Positions 46,010-54,266 of a stretch of DNA of 64,000 bases are shown here, piece after piece. Every line of letters starts with the position of its first letter. The first letter of the stretch is position 1. Origin of the DNA: Nocardia xishanensis NBRC 101358 (lineage in GTDB: Bacteria; Actinomycetota; Actinomycetes; Mycobacteriales; Mycobacteriaceae); the NCBI RefSeq assembly GCF_001613365.1, contig NZ_BDCF01000010.1, positions 102,118-166,117 on the forward strand. Reading direction: 5' to 3'. Position numbers and translations under genes: made by a program. Below the pieces are notes generated by a model. The model worked only from the letters and a program-made list of their open reading frames with translations, searched no databases and was not told the DNA's origin.

Positions 46010-46474
46010 ATGCCGCTCGAGGTGGGCACCCTCGCGCCGGATTTCACGCTGCGGGACCAGAACAACCAGGACGTGACGCTGTCGGAGTACCGCGGCAAGA
46101 AGAACGTGCTGATCGTGTTCTATCCGCTCGCGTTCACCGGCATCTGCCAGGGCGAGCTGTGCAAGGTGCGCGACGAGCTGCCCAAGTTCCAGAACGACAA
46201 CGCCGAGATCCTCGCCATCTCCGTCGGCCCGCCGCCCACCCACAAGATCTGGGCCGCCGAGCAGGGCTACACCTTCCCCCTGCTCTCCGACTTCTGGCCG
46301 CACGGCGCCATCGCCCAGGCCTACGGCGTCTTCAACGAGAAGTCCGGCTACCCCAACCGCGGCACCTTCGTCGTCGACCGCGACGGATACATCCGTTTCT
46401 CCGAGATGAACGGCCCCGGAGAGCCCCGTGACCAGGCGGCTTGGGAGAAAGCGCTCGCCGCGCTAGATTCATAG
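46010..46474 (+). CDS. ahpE: Peroxiredoxin AhpE
   Basis: A 154-residue peroxiredoxin that reduces peroxides and peroxynitrite. The peroxidatic Cys46 lies in PLAFTGICQGEL; the conserved Thr43 precedes it, and ISVGPPPTHKIWAAEQGYTF, LSDFWPHGAIAQAYGVFNEK and NRGTFVVDRDG are AhpE signatures. The M. tuberculosis enzyme is 1-Cys with Asp in the position where this one has Cys51, giving a CX4C pair that may change the reductant. SD GGAGG eight bases before the ATG. A hairpin follows the stop, directly before the tRNA gene. Confidence 0.94.
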   Translation: MPLEVGTLAPDFTLRDQNNQDVTLSEYRGKKNVLIVFYPLAFTGICQGELCKVRDELPKFQNDNAEILAISVGPPPTHKIWAAEQGYTFPLLSDFWPHGAIAQAYGVFNEKSGYPNRGTFVVDRDGYIRFSEMNGPGEPRDQAAWEKALAALDS

Positions 46475-46479
46475 ACCGT

Positions 46480-46500
46480 TGCCGCCGGAACCCGGCGGCA
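46480..46500 (+). terminator. ahpE terminator hairpin
   Basis: TGCCGCCGG-AAC-CCGGCGGCA, a 9-bp stem three bases before the tRNA-Val gene. Confidence 0.55.
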
Positions 46501-46503
46501 GAC

Positions 46504-46575
46504 GGGCGTATAGCTCAGCGGTAGAGCACTGGTTTTACACACCAGCGGTCGGGGGTTCGATCCCCTCTGCGCCCA
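46504..46575 (+). tRNA. tRNA-Val (anticodon TAC)
   Basis: A 72-nt cloverleaf: acceptor GGGCGTA / TGCGCCC plus discriminator A; D arm GCTC..GAGC; anticodon stem CTGGT / ACCAG with loop TTTACAC, anticodon TAC for GUA/GUG codons; T arm GGGGG-TTCGATC-CCCTC. CCA is not encoded. Confidence 0.96.
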
Positions 46576-46590
46576 CCTCACTCGATGCGA

Positions 46591-46630
46591 GGCCCATGCC
46601 CACGGAGGGCGTGGGCCTTGTCTCGTTTCG
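46591..46630 (+). terminator. Intrinsic terminator after tRNA-Val
   Basis: GGCCCATGCCC pairs with GGGCGTGGGCC (11 bp, one G-T) over a five-base loop, followed by the T-rich TTGTCTCGTTTCG. Confidence 0.7.
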
Positions 46631-46638
46631 TCGTGTTT

Positions 46639-46684
46639 GTGGGGGCGGAGCCCCCACGCCCCACCCGGCGGGCTTCGCCGCCGG
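46639..46684. repeat. Paired GC palindromes of REP-like type
   Basis: GTGGGGGC-GGA-GCCCCCAC followed by CCGGCGG-GCTTCG-CCGCCGG. Such double hairpins after genes are often dispersed in nocardial and rhodococcal genomes. A frame read through it on the minus strand is not credible. The rest of 46685-46863 holds only the promoter side of the ABC operon. Confidence 0.45.
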
Positions 46685-46863
46685 ACAGCGCGAGGCCGGC
46701 GGCCTCGGGCTCACCGACGTCTTTCTCGTGATACTGGTTGCCGAGGCGGCCGCACCCCGCCAAGGATCGCGATCCGAAGGTGAGGGATGAGGCCTGTCGC
46801 GTGCCCCTCTCGCGCGCTAGCGGGGTGAGATCAACCACTGTTAGGTCGTCGCAAACTTGTAAT

Positions 46864-46882
46864 TTAGGTATGCCGAACTTTA
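46864..46882 (+). promoter_or_regulatory. DtxR-family (IdeR/MntR) box-like site
   Basis: TTAGGTATGCCGAACTTTA matches 13 of 19 positions of the IdeR/DtxR consensus TTAGGTTAGGCTAACCTAA, with the 5' arm TTAGGT perfect. It is 12 bases before the chosen start of the metal-binding lipoprotein gene, so a bound repressor would block it. Confidence 0.5.
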
Positions 46883-46893
46883 CCATTCGGGCT

Positions 46894-47835
46894 GTGAAGG
46901 TTTGGCCCCGCCCGTTGTTCCGCACCCCCGCTCGCGCGCTAGTCGCCATGCTCGGCACGGTCGCGATGGCCGCCGCGCTCACCGCCTGTGGTGAGTCCGG
47001 GAGTCGGAACGAGAAGCCGGTGGTGCTGACCACGTTCACCGTGCTGGCCGATATCGCTCGGCAGGTCGCGGGCGAGCATCTGACCGTCGAATCGATTACG
47101 AAGGTGGGCGCGGAGATTCACGGCTACGAGCCGACTCCGGGCGACGTGCGGCGGGCGTCGACCGCCGATCTGATCCTCGACAACGGCATGAACCTCGAGG
47201 CTTGGTTCGCGCAGTTCGTCGAGGATATCGACGTCGAACACGTGGTCGTCAGCGACGGCGTGACGCCGATGTCGATCACCGAGGACGCGTATCAGGGCAA
47301 GCCGAACCCGCACGCGTGGATGTCGCCGCTGAACGTGAAGATCTACGTGGCCAATATGATTCGCGCGTTCAGCGAACTCGATCCGGAACATTCCGCCGAG
47401 TTCGAAGCCGCGGGCGCCGCTTACCAGGCCGAACTGCAGAAGATCCACGACGAACTGGTATCCACCCTCGCCACGCTGCCGCCCAACGAGCGCGCGCTGG
47501 TGAGCTGCGAGGGCGCGTTCTCCTACCTGGCCCGCGACGCCGGGCTCACCGAGAAGTACATCTGGGCCGTCAATGCCGAACAGCAGGCGACACCGCAGCA
47601 GATCACCTCGGCCATCGACTTCGTCCGCGCCAACCGGGTGCCCGCCGTGTTCTGCGAGTCGACGGTCTCGGACGCGCCCATGCAACGCGTGGTCGAGGCG
47701 ACCGGTGCGCGGTTCGGCGGCGTGCTCTACGTGGACTCGCTGTCGGAGGCGAACGGCCCGGTGCCCACCTACCTGGATCTGATCAGGCACGACGCCAAGA
47801 CCATCACCACGGCGTTGACGGGAGCGCGGCCATGA
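46894..47835 (+). CDS. Metal ABC transporter substrate-binding lipoprotein (Mn-type)
   Basis: A 313-residue cluster A-I binding protein (PsaA/ZnuA fold) anchored by Cys32 in the lipobox LTAC. The four metal ligands can be placed as His76 in EIHGYEP, His140 in NPHAWMSP, Glu206 in SCEGAFSYL and Asp281 in VDSLSE. This His-His-Glu-Asp set is that of PsaA/MntA-type manganese (or iron) proteins, not the three-His zinc type, and there is no His-rich loop. GTG start chosen since an ATG 24 bases earlier lies inside a DtxR-like box; neither has a strong SD. It overlaps the ATPase gene by four bases. Confidence 0.88.
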   Translation: MKVWPRPLFRTPARALVAMLGTVAMAAALTACGESGSRNEKPVVLTTFTVLADIARQVAGEHLTVESITKVGAEIHGYEPTPGDVRRASTADLILDNGMNLEAWFAQFVEDIDVEHVVVSDGVTPMSITEDAYQGKPNPHAWMSPLNVKIYVANMIRAFSELDPEHSAEFEAAGAAYQAELQKIHDELVSTLATLPPNERALVSCEGAFSYLARDAGLTEKYIWAVNAEQQATPQQITSAIDFVRANRVPAVFCESTVSDAPMQRVVEATGARFGGVLYVDSLSEANGPVPTYLDLIRHDAKTITTALTGARP

Positions 47836-48581
47836 CACCGGGTATCGAAATACGCGATGTCACAGTTCATTACGGCGAAGTGCTCGCGCTCGACGGTGTC
47901 GAACTGACTTTGCAGCCGGGACGCGTGTGCGGACTCGTCGGCATGAACGGCTCCGGCAAGTCGACGCTGTTCAAAACGATCATGGGCCTGGTGCGTCCCG
48001 ATCGGGGAACGGTGCGCATCGACGGAGCCGACCCGGCGGCCGCGCGGCGCGGTGGAAAACTCGGGTATGTGCCGCAGAGCGAGGCCGTCGACTGGAGCTT
48101 TCCGCTGTCGGTGCGCGATGTGGTGATGACCGGACGCTACGGCCAGATGGGTTTCACCCGCCGCCCCCGTCGCGCGGACCGCGAGGCCGTGGCACACGCC
48201 CTCGAACGCGTGGAACTCACCGACCTGGCCGACCGCCAGATCGGCCAACTGTCCGGCGGACAGCGCAAGCGCGCCTTCGTGGCGCGCGGAATCGCCCAGG
48301 GCGCAACGATTCTCCTGCTCGACGAACCGTTCGCCGGAGTCGACAAGCGTTCCGAAGCCACCATCACCACGCTGCTGCGTGAACTCGCCGCCGACGGCGC
48401 CACCATCCTGGTGTCCACCCACGACCTGCACGCCCTGCCGGAGCTCGCCGACGAATCGGTATTGCTCATGCGAAAGGTGCTCGCGCACGGCGACACCGAC
48501 GAGATTCTCCGCCCGGAGAAACTGGCCCTGGCCTTCGGACTCGATGTGCTGGAACGCGATTCACTCCCGAAGGCGGGTTGA
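47832..48581 (+). CDS. Metal ABC transporter ATP-binding protein
   Basis: A 249-residue ABC ATPase. Walker A GMNGSGKST (about 38-46), Q-loop LGYVPQSEAVDWSFP, signature LSGGQRKRAF, Walker B ILLLDEPFAG and the switch His in VSTHDLHAL. The VDWSFPLSV stretch after the Q-loop is typical of Mn/Zn uptake ATPases (MntB/ZnuC type). It energises the permease encoded three bases downstream and is coupled to the binding-protein gene upstream. Confidence 0.94.
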   Translation: MTPGIEIRDVTVHYGEVLALDGVELTLQPGRVCGLVGMNGSGKSTLFKTIMGLVRPDRGTVRIDGADPAAARRGGKLGYVPQSEAVDWSFPLSVRDVVMTGRYGQMGFTRRPRRADREAVAHALERVELTDLADRQIGQLSGGQRKRAFVARGIAQGATILLLDEPFAGVDKRSEATITTLLRELAADGATILVSTHDLHALPELADESVLLMRKVLAHGDTDEILRPEKLALAFGLDVLERDSLPKAG

Positions 48582-48584
48582 GAT

Positions 48585-49454
48585 ATGTCCCTCGTCGAGT
48601 TCTTCGTGGATCCGCTGCGCTACGAGTTCATGGTCCGGGCGCTGGCGACCACCCTCGTCACCGCCGTGGTGTGCGCGACACTGTCATGCTGGCTGGTGCT
48701 GATCGGCTGGTCGCTGATGGGCGATGCGGTGTCGCACGCGGTGCTGCCCGGTGTAGTCCTCGCGTATATCGTCGGTGCGCCCTTCGCCGTGGGCGCGGTC
48801 GTCTTCGGCTTCCTCGCCGTCGGATTGATCGGTGTCGTCCGCGATACCAGCCGGGTCAAGGAAGACGCGGCGATCGGCATCGTCTTCACCACCCTGTTCG
48901 CCTTCGGCCTGGTCTTGGTCTCGGTGACGCCGAGCCAAACCGACTTGAACCACATCATCTTCGGCAACCTGCTCGGCGTGAGCCGGGACGAGCTCGTCCA
49001 GATCGCCATCCTCGCCGTCATCGTCCTCACCGCCCTCGTCCTGAAGCGACGCGACTTCACCCTCTACGCCTTCGACGCCACCCACGCCCACGCCATCGGC
49101 CTGCGCCCCCGGCTCCTGGGCACCGCGCTCCTCGCCCTGCTCGCCCTGACCGCGGTCCTCGCTCTCCAAGCGGTCGGGGTCATCCTGGTGGTGGCCATGC
49201 TGATCATTCCCGGAGCAACGGCGTACCTGCTCACCGATCGCTTCGGCCGCATGCTGCTGATCGCCCCCGCGGTGTCCGCGCTCTGCTCGGTGATCGGCCT
49301 GTACATCAGCTACCACCTCGACACCGCGCCGGGCGGGATGGTGGTGATGGTCCAGGGCGTCGCCTTCACGCTGGTGTATCTGTTCGCCCCGCGGCAAGGC
49401 GTCATCGGCCGCCGCATCACCGCGGCGCGCCGCCGGACCGCGGCCGCGGCCTGA
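48585..49454 (+). CDS. Metal ABC transporter permease (ABC-3 family)
   Basis: A 289-residue integral membrane permease with about eight hydrophobic helices. ABC-3 signatures are visible: GWSLMGDAVSHAVLPGVVLA (about residues 41-60), EDAAIGIVFTTLFAFGLVL and LLVVAMLIIPGATAYLL-type end (VILVVAMLIIPGATAYLLTD). It should import Mn(II) or a related metal with the two upstream gene products. The start is three bases after the ATPase stop. No downstream regulator gene follows. Confidence 0.94.
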   Translation: MSLVEFFVDPLRYEFMVRALATTLVTAVVCATLSCWLVLIGWSLMGDAVSHAVLPGVVLAYIVGAPFAVGAVVFGFLAVGLIGVVRDTSRVKEDAAIGIVFTTLFAFGLVLVSVTPSQTDLNHIIFGNLLGVSRDELVQIAILAVIVLTALVLKRRDFTLYAFDATHAHAIGLRPRLLGTALLALLALTAVLALQAVGVILVVAMLIIPGATAYLLTDRFGRMLLIAPAVSALCSVIGLYISYHLDTAPGGMVVMVQGVAFTLVYLFAPRQGVIGRRITAARRRTAAAA

Positions 49455-49600
49455 GCCTGGCGGGGCCCGCCGACCCGCGCGATCGGCACCGAATCCCTGC
49501 TGAACACAGACCAACCAGTCGGCGGCGTCAAGCGCTGGTCGAGGACTCGCCCCGCGACGCGTCCACGAAATCCACGCCTCGCCGCCACTAAACTGAGCAG

Positions 49601-50353
49601 GTGGACGCACCCACGGCGCAGCGGGAGTTCTCCGCATACGGGCTGTCGCACTGGATCGTGCTGGCTCTGTTCGTGGTGGGCGCGGCGCTGGTCGTCGTGA
49701 TCGGGCGAACGCACCGAAACGACGCCACCGCACGCCGTTTCAGCCGGACGTTCGGGGCGGTGACGCTGGGGATCTATCTGACGATCTATATCTCCACCCT
49801 CTTTCCCCCGACCCTAGGCCGCTCGGTGCCGCTGCGCCTGACCGATCTCGCGACGATCGTCGCCGGCTACGCGCTGCTGACACACCAGCGCTGGGCATAC
49901 GCGCTGACCTACTACTGGTGCCTCACGCTGAGTACACAGGCGCTCATATCACCGGCGCTGGAGAGCCCCGACTTCCCGAACAAGGTGTTCCTGGCCTTCT
50001 GGTCGATCCATCTGGCCGTGGTCTGGGCCGCGATCTACTTGACCTGGGGCATCGGCATGCACCCGACCTGGCGCAGCTACTGGTTCGCCGTGGCGGTCAC
50101 CGTGGCGTGGGTCGCGGTCACGTTCGTCTTCAACTCCCTCGCCGACACCAACTACGGCTTCGTCAACCGCAAGCCCTCGACGCTGTCGCTGCTCGACGTG
50201 CTCGGCCCATGGCCTTGGTACCTGGGCACCGTGGCTGTCATATTGCTCGTCGTGTGGGCCTTGATGACCTGGCCGTGGATCCGATCCGCGTCGACGTCGA
50301 AGCTGCCCGCACCGACCGAGCCGACGAGCGCGTCACGCACCGAAGACAGCTGA
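49601..50353 (+). CDS. TIGR02206-type membrane protein
   Basis: A 250-residue multi-span membrane protein (about six to seven helices) of the YwaF/TIGR02206 type. Conserved features: FSAYGLSHWIVLALF at the start, LPLRLTDLATIVAG-like RSVPLRLTDLA, YWCLTLSTQALISP, DTNYGFVNRKPSTLSLLDVL and GPWPWYLGTVAVILLVVWAL. GTG start. The function of the family is unknown. It stands alone between the ABC operon and the following unknown gene. Confidence 0.87.
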   Translation: MDAPTAQREFSAYGLSHWIVLALFVVGAALVVVIGRTHRNDATARRFSRTFGAVTLGIYLTIYISTLFPPTLGRSVPLRLTDLATIVAGYALLTHQRWAYALTYYWCLTLSTQALISPALESPDFPNKVFLAFWSIHLAVVWAAIYLTWGIGMHPTWRSYWFAVAVTVAWVAVTFVFNSLADTNYGFVNRKPSTLSLLDVLGPWPWYLGTVAVILLVVWALMTWPWIRSASTSKLPAPTEPTSASRTEDS

Positions 50354-50473
50354 TTCGCCGGGCGATTCACGGCTGGGACCTCACCCGCCGGAAATCATGG
50401 GGTTGGCGTTCCTACCCAGGTACGGACACACCGCAATGCCGGTCGACCCAGCGCCGATCGGACATTGCTCTGT

Positions 50474-50938
50474 TCAGAGGATCCGCATCTTCCACCGCTT
50501 GCGAAACGCGGCCTGCTCCTGAGCGGTACCGACTTTCGAGATAGGCGCCGGCGCGAAGACGTACCGGAGTAAACCTCTTCGGGAAAAGACGTCGGCGAGG
50601 TCGTGGATGAGCCGCTGCAGGGCCGAGTTGTAGTGCACATAGACCTGCAACCCGCCATCCATCTGACTGCGCATGCCCGATGGCCAGCAGTCCGGTCTCG
50701 CCCCTACGACCAGGAAACGGAACCCCCGCGACTCAGGCTCACTGCGCGCGACCGCGAATGCGTCGAATACATCGTGACCGTCGCCTTCCCACTCCCCGTC
50801 GCCGCTATCGCTCAGTCGCACACGCCAATCACCGTGGCCGTTCATGCTCACCTGCAAAGACCATGCCTGTACGGCACCGTCAGGAGCGCGTACCGAAATC
50901 TCTTCGCCGAACATATCTCTGTATTGCTCGAGGTTCAT
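50474..50938 (-). CDS. Unknown protein, possibly immunity-type
   Basis: A 154-residue soluble protein, Asp/Arg/Trp-rich. The segment VGARPDCWPSGMRSQMDGGL resembles the GAR..V.PSGM..DMGGG motif that I associate with small immunity-like or hypothetical proteins near toxin genes, but I cannot verify this. No toxin gene or contact-dependent system is adjacent. It starts at the second of two nearby ATGs because of spacing from GGGG. Regional base composition seems a little less GC-rich than in its neighbours, so recent acquisition is possible. Confidence 0.65.
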   Translation of the reverse strand: MNLEQYRDMFGEEISVRAPDGAVQAWSLQVSMNGHGDWRVRLSDSGDGEWEGDGHDVFDAFAVARSEPESRGFRFLVVGARPDCWPSGMRSQMDGGLQVYVHYNSALQRLIHDLADVFSRRGLLRYVFAPAPISKVGTAQEQAAFRKRWKMRIL

Positions 50939-51055
50939 GTGCATCGCCCCACTGACTACCTACTGACACGGATGCAGGGCACTGTAGCTGCTTGTCCACT
51001 CGGGTACCGCCGCCTCAGGGCCGAAGCCGATGGATTCGCAATCGCAGCCGGGAAA

Positions 51056-51592
51056 CTACCCCACGTCCCGCCGCAACCACGTCACCTCCGCACCGGCGCC
51101 ACACTCCCCGGAGCGGAAGATCTCCAGATCCTCGTCCCACGCCGTCCCCAGCGCTCGATCGATCTCGGAGGCCAGATCGTAGGCCGAGTACTTGCCGAGT
51201 TCCCGTGCAGCTTGGAGCATCGCACGCAACCGCATCTCCCCGAGCGTGACATCACCATTGGCACTGGTCGACCCGTGCCACAACCCGAGCCCGGGCACGA
51301 AGCTGTAGCGCTCCCCGTCCACCCCGTCGCTCGGATCCTCGGTGATCTCGAATCGAAGCACCGGCCAAGAGCGCAACGACTGGGCGATCTTGGCGGCGGT
51401 GCCGACGGGCCCGATCCAGTCGCTGGTGGCGCGGAGTTGACCGTCGGCGGGTTGGGTGGTCCAGCGCAGTTTCGCGGGGGAACCGAGTGCCGAGGTGAGT
51501 GCCCACTCGACGTGTGGGCACAACGCGGCGGGCGACGAGTGGATCCACACCACACCCGCCGTCGCGTCCGCGAACTGACTCGATGCGCGCAC
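51056..51592 (-). CDS. DUF3145 family protein
   Basis: A 178-residue conserved actinobacterial protein. GVVWIHSSPAALCPHVEWAL near the N-terminus and LRFEITEDPSDGVDGERYSF, then PGLGLWHGSTSANGDVTLGE, mark DUF3145; it ends with a helical AWDEDLEIFRSGE and a WLRRDVG tail. The second of two tandem GTGs is five bases after GGAGG and is preferred. Function unknown, conserved in mycolic-acid bacteria near central and lipid metabolism genes. Confidence 0.88.
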   Translation of the reverse strand: MRASSQFADATAGVVWIHSSPAALCPHVEWALTSALGSPAKLRWTTQPADGQLRATSDWIGPVGTAAKIAQSLRSWPVLRFEITEDPSDGVDGERYSFVPGLGLWHGSTSANGDVTLGEMRLRAMLQAARELGKYSAYDLASEIDRALGTAWDEDLEIFRSGECGAGAEVTWLRRDVG

Positions 51593-51684
51593 CACTACCT
51601 CCAGCTCAGACGAGGGACGTCTTCCCCAACGACCCGTCCAGCTGGCGTTGCTCGAGTGTACTGGAGTGTCCGAAGTTACGTATG

Positions 51685-52515
51685 TTACTTCGCGAGCGTG
51701 TTGCCCCCGATTCTCGCTTCGTCGATCACCGCGTCACTCAGGACCGGCCACACCTCCCGTGCCCAGTCGCCGAAATTCTCGTCCGCCAACGCGACACACG
51801 CCACCCCAATTGCCGGATCGATCCATAGGAAGGTGCCCGACTGGCCGAAATGGCCGTAGGTGCGCGGGGAGTTCGCGCCGCCGGTCCAATGCGGGGATTT
51901 CCAGTCGCGGATTTCGAATCCGAGACCCCAGTCGTTGGGCCGCTTCGAGCCGTAGCCGGGCAGGATGCCGTTCACGCCCGGGAATTGCACCGTGGTCGCC
52001 TCGGCGTGGGTCTGCGGGGAGACCAGCCGCGGAGTCAGCAGTTCGGCGGCGAACAGCAACAGGTCCGCGACGGTGGACCGGCAGGCGTGCCCGGCGGATC
52101 CGGACAGCACCGAGGATTTCATACCGAGCGGCTCGAACACCGCGTCCCGCAAATACTCGTCGAACGCGATACCGGTTTGCTCGGTGACGAATTCGGCGAG
52201 CACCTCGAAACCGGAGCTGGAGTAGATGCGCCGGGCGCCGGGTTCGGCGAGCACGTCGGTGGTGTCGAAGGCGAGGCCGGAGGTGTGCGCGAGCAGATGA
52301 CGGACGGTCGCCCCCGGCGGACCGGCGGGTTGGTCGAGCTCGATCGCGCCCTCCTCCACCGCGACGAGCACGCCGTAGGCGACCAGCGGCTTGGTGACCG
52401 AGGCCAGCGGGAAGACGCGCTCCGCGTCGCCCTGCGAGACCGCGCCCGCGCCGGTGACCACACCGGCGGCCGCGTGTCGAACTGGCCAGTCCTTGATCTG
52501 CTCGAGTGCACGCAC
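51685..52515 (-). CDS. Serine hydrolase of the beta-lactamase/PBP fold
   Basis: A 276-residue class C beta-lactamase-like hydrolase without signal peptide. The SxxK motif is Ser39-Val-Thr-Lys42, the YxS motif Tyr98-Ser-Ser, and HFGQSG near the end replaces KTG. HLLAHTSGL and FEPLGMKSS are family hallmarks. Cytosolic, probably an esterase or peptidase rather than a true beta-lactamase. GTG start. It lies divergent from a second SxxK hydrolase gene; the 110-base gap must hold both promoters. Confidence 0.88.
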   Translation of the reverse strand: MRALEQIKDWPVRHAAAGVVTGAGAVSQGDAERVFPLASVTKPLVAYGVLVAVEEGAIELDQPAGPPGATVRHLLAHTSGLAFDTTDVLAEPGARRIYSSSGFEVLAEFVTEQTGIAFDEYLRDAVFEPLGMKSSVLSGSAGHACRSTVADLLLFAAELLTPRLVSPQTHAEATTVQFPGVNGILPGYGSKRPNDWGLGFEIRDWKSPHWTGGANSPRTYGHFGQSGTFLWIDPAIGVACVALADENFGDWAREVWPVLSDAVIDEARIGGNTLAK

Positions 52516-52625
52516 GAAACGAGCCTAACGAGGCCGCGCCCGCGCCGTGGCACCGCGACCGGAATTCGGTCCGATGCGAACGGGCCAGCGAAAGATCTCG
52601 GTACCGCCGGTACCATCGACTCACC

Positions 52626-53816
52626 ATGAGTGCACCCACGATCCACGGCGAGGTGGCCCCCGGCTTCGGTCCGGTCGCCGACGCGTTCCGTCGCAATTTC
52701 TCCCGGCACGGCGAAATCGGCGCGGCCGTAGCCGTTTTCGCGGGCGACCAGCCCGTGGTCGACCTGTGGGCCGGGCACCGCGACCGGCGCCGCACGCAGC
52801 CGTGGGAGCGGGACACGATCGTGCCGGTCTTCTCCTCGACGAAGGGCATGGCCGCGTTCGTGGTCGCGTCCGCCGTGTCGAAGGGCGTCCTCGACTACGA
52901 GAAGCCGGTCGCCGATTACTGGCCGGAGTTCGCCGCGCACGGCAAGGGCGCGATCACGGTGCGCCAGCTCGTCGATCACCAGGCCGGGCTCTCCGGACTC
53001 GACACCATCGTGAAGCTATCGCAGATCGCCGATCTGGACGGTCTCGCGAAGATCCTCGCCGCGCAGAAACCCGCGTGGCAGCCCGGCACCCGGCACGGCT
53101 ATCACGCGATCACCCTCGGGCTCTACCAGGGCGAGCTGGTGCGTCGCGTCGATCCGCACGGCCGGACGCTCGGACGCGTCTTCGCCGAAGACATCGCGAA
53201 GCCGCTCGGCGCGGACTTCTTCATCGGTCTGCCCGCCGACGAGCCGATCGAGCGCGTCGCCGTGCTCTCGGCCACCAAGGGCCTGGACATCCTGCGCTAC
53301 GAGCGCGACATACCGTTGCGCATCGGCGTCGAGGTCTTCCTGGAGCGCGGGCATTCCCATGCGGCACTGACCAATCCGCGCTGCGGAGCGCCCGCCCGCG
53401 CGGCACGCCGCGAGTTCCTCGGCGTGGAGCTGCCCGGCCACGGCGGCGTCGGCAACGCCCGCTCGCTGGCCAAGATCTACGGTGCGGCCGCGGCGCGCAC
53501 CGGAGCGCTACCCATCGCCGACGATCTGCTCGGCCTGCTCGCCGCGGCCGACACCGCCGAAGACGTGCCCGCCGAGGATCTGGTGCTGCACACCAAGAGC
53601 CGCTACCACCTCGGCTTCCGGAAGTCGCGCGGCTCGTTCCGATTCGGCTCCGACAAACGCGCCTACGGCACCACCGGCCTCGGAGGCTCCTTCGGCTTCG
53701 CCGACCCGAGCACCGGTCTCGGCTTCGGCTACACCATGAATCGCCTCGGCATGGCCGTCCTCGACGACGTGCGCAGCCGCAACCTCCGCGAAGCGTTGTT
53801 GCGCTGCAAAGTCTGA
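52626..53816 (+). CDS. EstB-type serine esterase/hydrolase
   Basis: A 396-residue SxxK hydrolase of the EstB/LipL kind. The nucleophile Ser70 is in FSSTKG (Ser70-Ser-Thr-Lys73); GYHAITLGLYQGELVRRV gives the second motif with Tyr, and GGSFGFADP is the third-strand motif. VRQLVDHQAGLSGLD and NPRCGAPARAARRE are typical of the group. Likely an esterase acting on acyl glycerols or small esters. No signal peptide. Divergent from the smaller serine hydrolase gene; the DUF1801 gene follows 95 bases later. Confidence 0.9.
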   Translation: MSAPTIHGEVAPGFGPVADAFRRNFSRHGEIGAAVAVFAGDQPVVDLWAGHRDRRRTQPWERDTIVPVFSSTKGMAAFVVASAVSKGVLDYEKPVADYWPEFAAHGKGAITVRQLVDHQAGLSGLDTIVKLSQIADLDGLAKILAAQKPAWQPGTRHGYHAITLGLYQGELVRRVDPHGRTLGRVFAEDIAKPLGADFFIGLPADEPIERVAVLSATKGLDILRYERDIPLRIGVEVFLERGHSHAALTNPRCGAPARAARREFLGVELPGHGGVGNARSLAKIYGAAAARTGALPIADDLLGLLAAADTAEDVPAEDLVLHTKSRYHLGFRKSRGSFRFGSDKRAYGTTGLGGSFGFADPSTGLGFGYTMNRLGMAVLDDVRSRNLREALLRCKV

Positions 53817-53911
53817 ACCGCCGAGCGCGGGTGCCCGCCCGCACCGCCCAGTCTGCGTAGACTGGCCGCACAGCGCCGGACTCATCCATCGATCGCCGAT
53901 CGGAGGACCTC

Positions 53912-54265
53912 GTGGCAGGGCATCCCGCGACCATCGACGCCTACGTCTCTGGCTTTCCCGAAGGCGTGCGCGCCGCCCTGACCGAACTGCGCAAGACGAT
54001 CCACACCGCCCTGCCCGGCGCGGTCGAGTCGATCAGCTACGACATCCCGACCTTCAAGCTGCACGGCCGCAACGTCGTGCACTTCGCGGGATGGAAGGAG
54101 CACGTCAGCCTCTACCCGATCCCGGAGGGCGACATGGCTTTCGAGCGCGCGATCGAGCCCTACCGGGCGGGCAAGGGGACGTTGCGGTTCCCGCTCGGCG
54201 CGCCGATCCCGCACGATCTGGTCGCCCAGGTCGTGGTCCGGCTCGCCGAACGGGTCGGCGGCTGA
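53912..54265 (+). CDS. DUF1801/YdhG-type protein
   Basis: A 117-residue DUF1801 (iron-chaperone-like YdhG/Fra-like fold) protein. Signatures: TIDAYVSGFPEGVRAALTEL, AVESISYDIPTFKLHGRNVV, HFAGWKEHVSLYPIPEGD and GTLRFPLGAPIPHDLV. The role is uncertain in bacteria. GTG start. It ends one base from the convergent alcohol dehydrogenase gene. Confidence 0.88.
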   Translation: MAGHPATIDAYVSGFPEGVRAALTELRKTIHTALPGAVESISYDIPTFKLHGRNVVHFAGWKEHVSLYPIPEGDMAFERAIEPYRAGKGTLRFPLGAPIPHDLVAQVVVRLAERVGG

Positions 54266-54266
54266 T

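Noticed and set aside
46578..47039. 153-codon minus-strand frame after tRNA-Val
   Set aside because: It reads through the terminator, REP-like palindromes and the start of the metal-binding protein gene; no protein features.
51685..53816. Beta-lactamase resistance genes
   Set aside because: Both SxxK proteins lack signal peptides and a KTG motif and fit esterase-type groups better.
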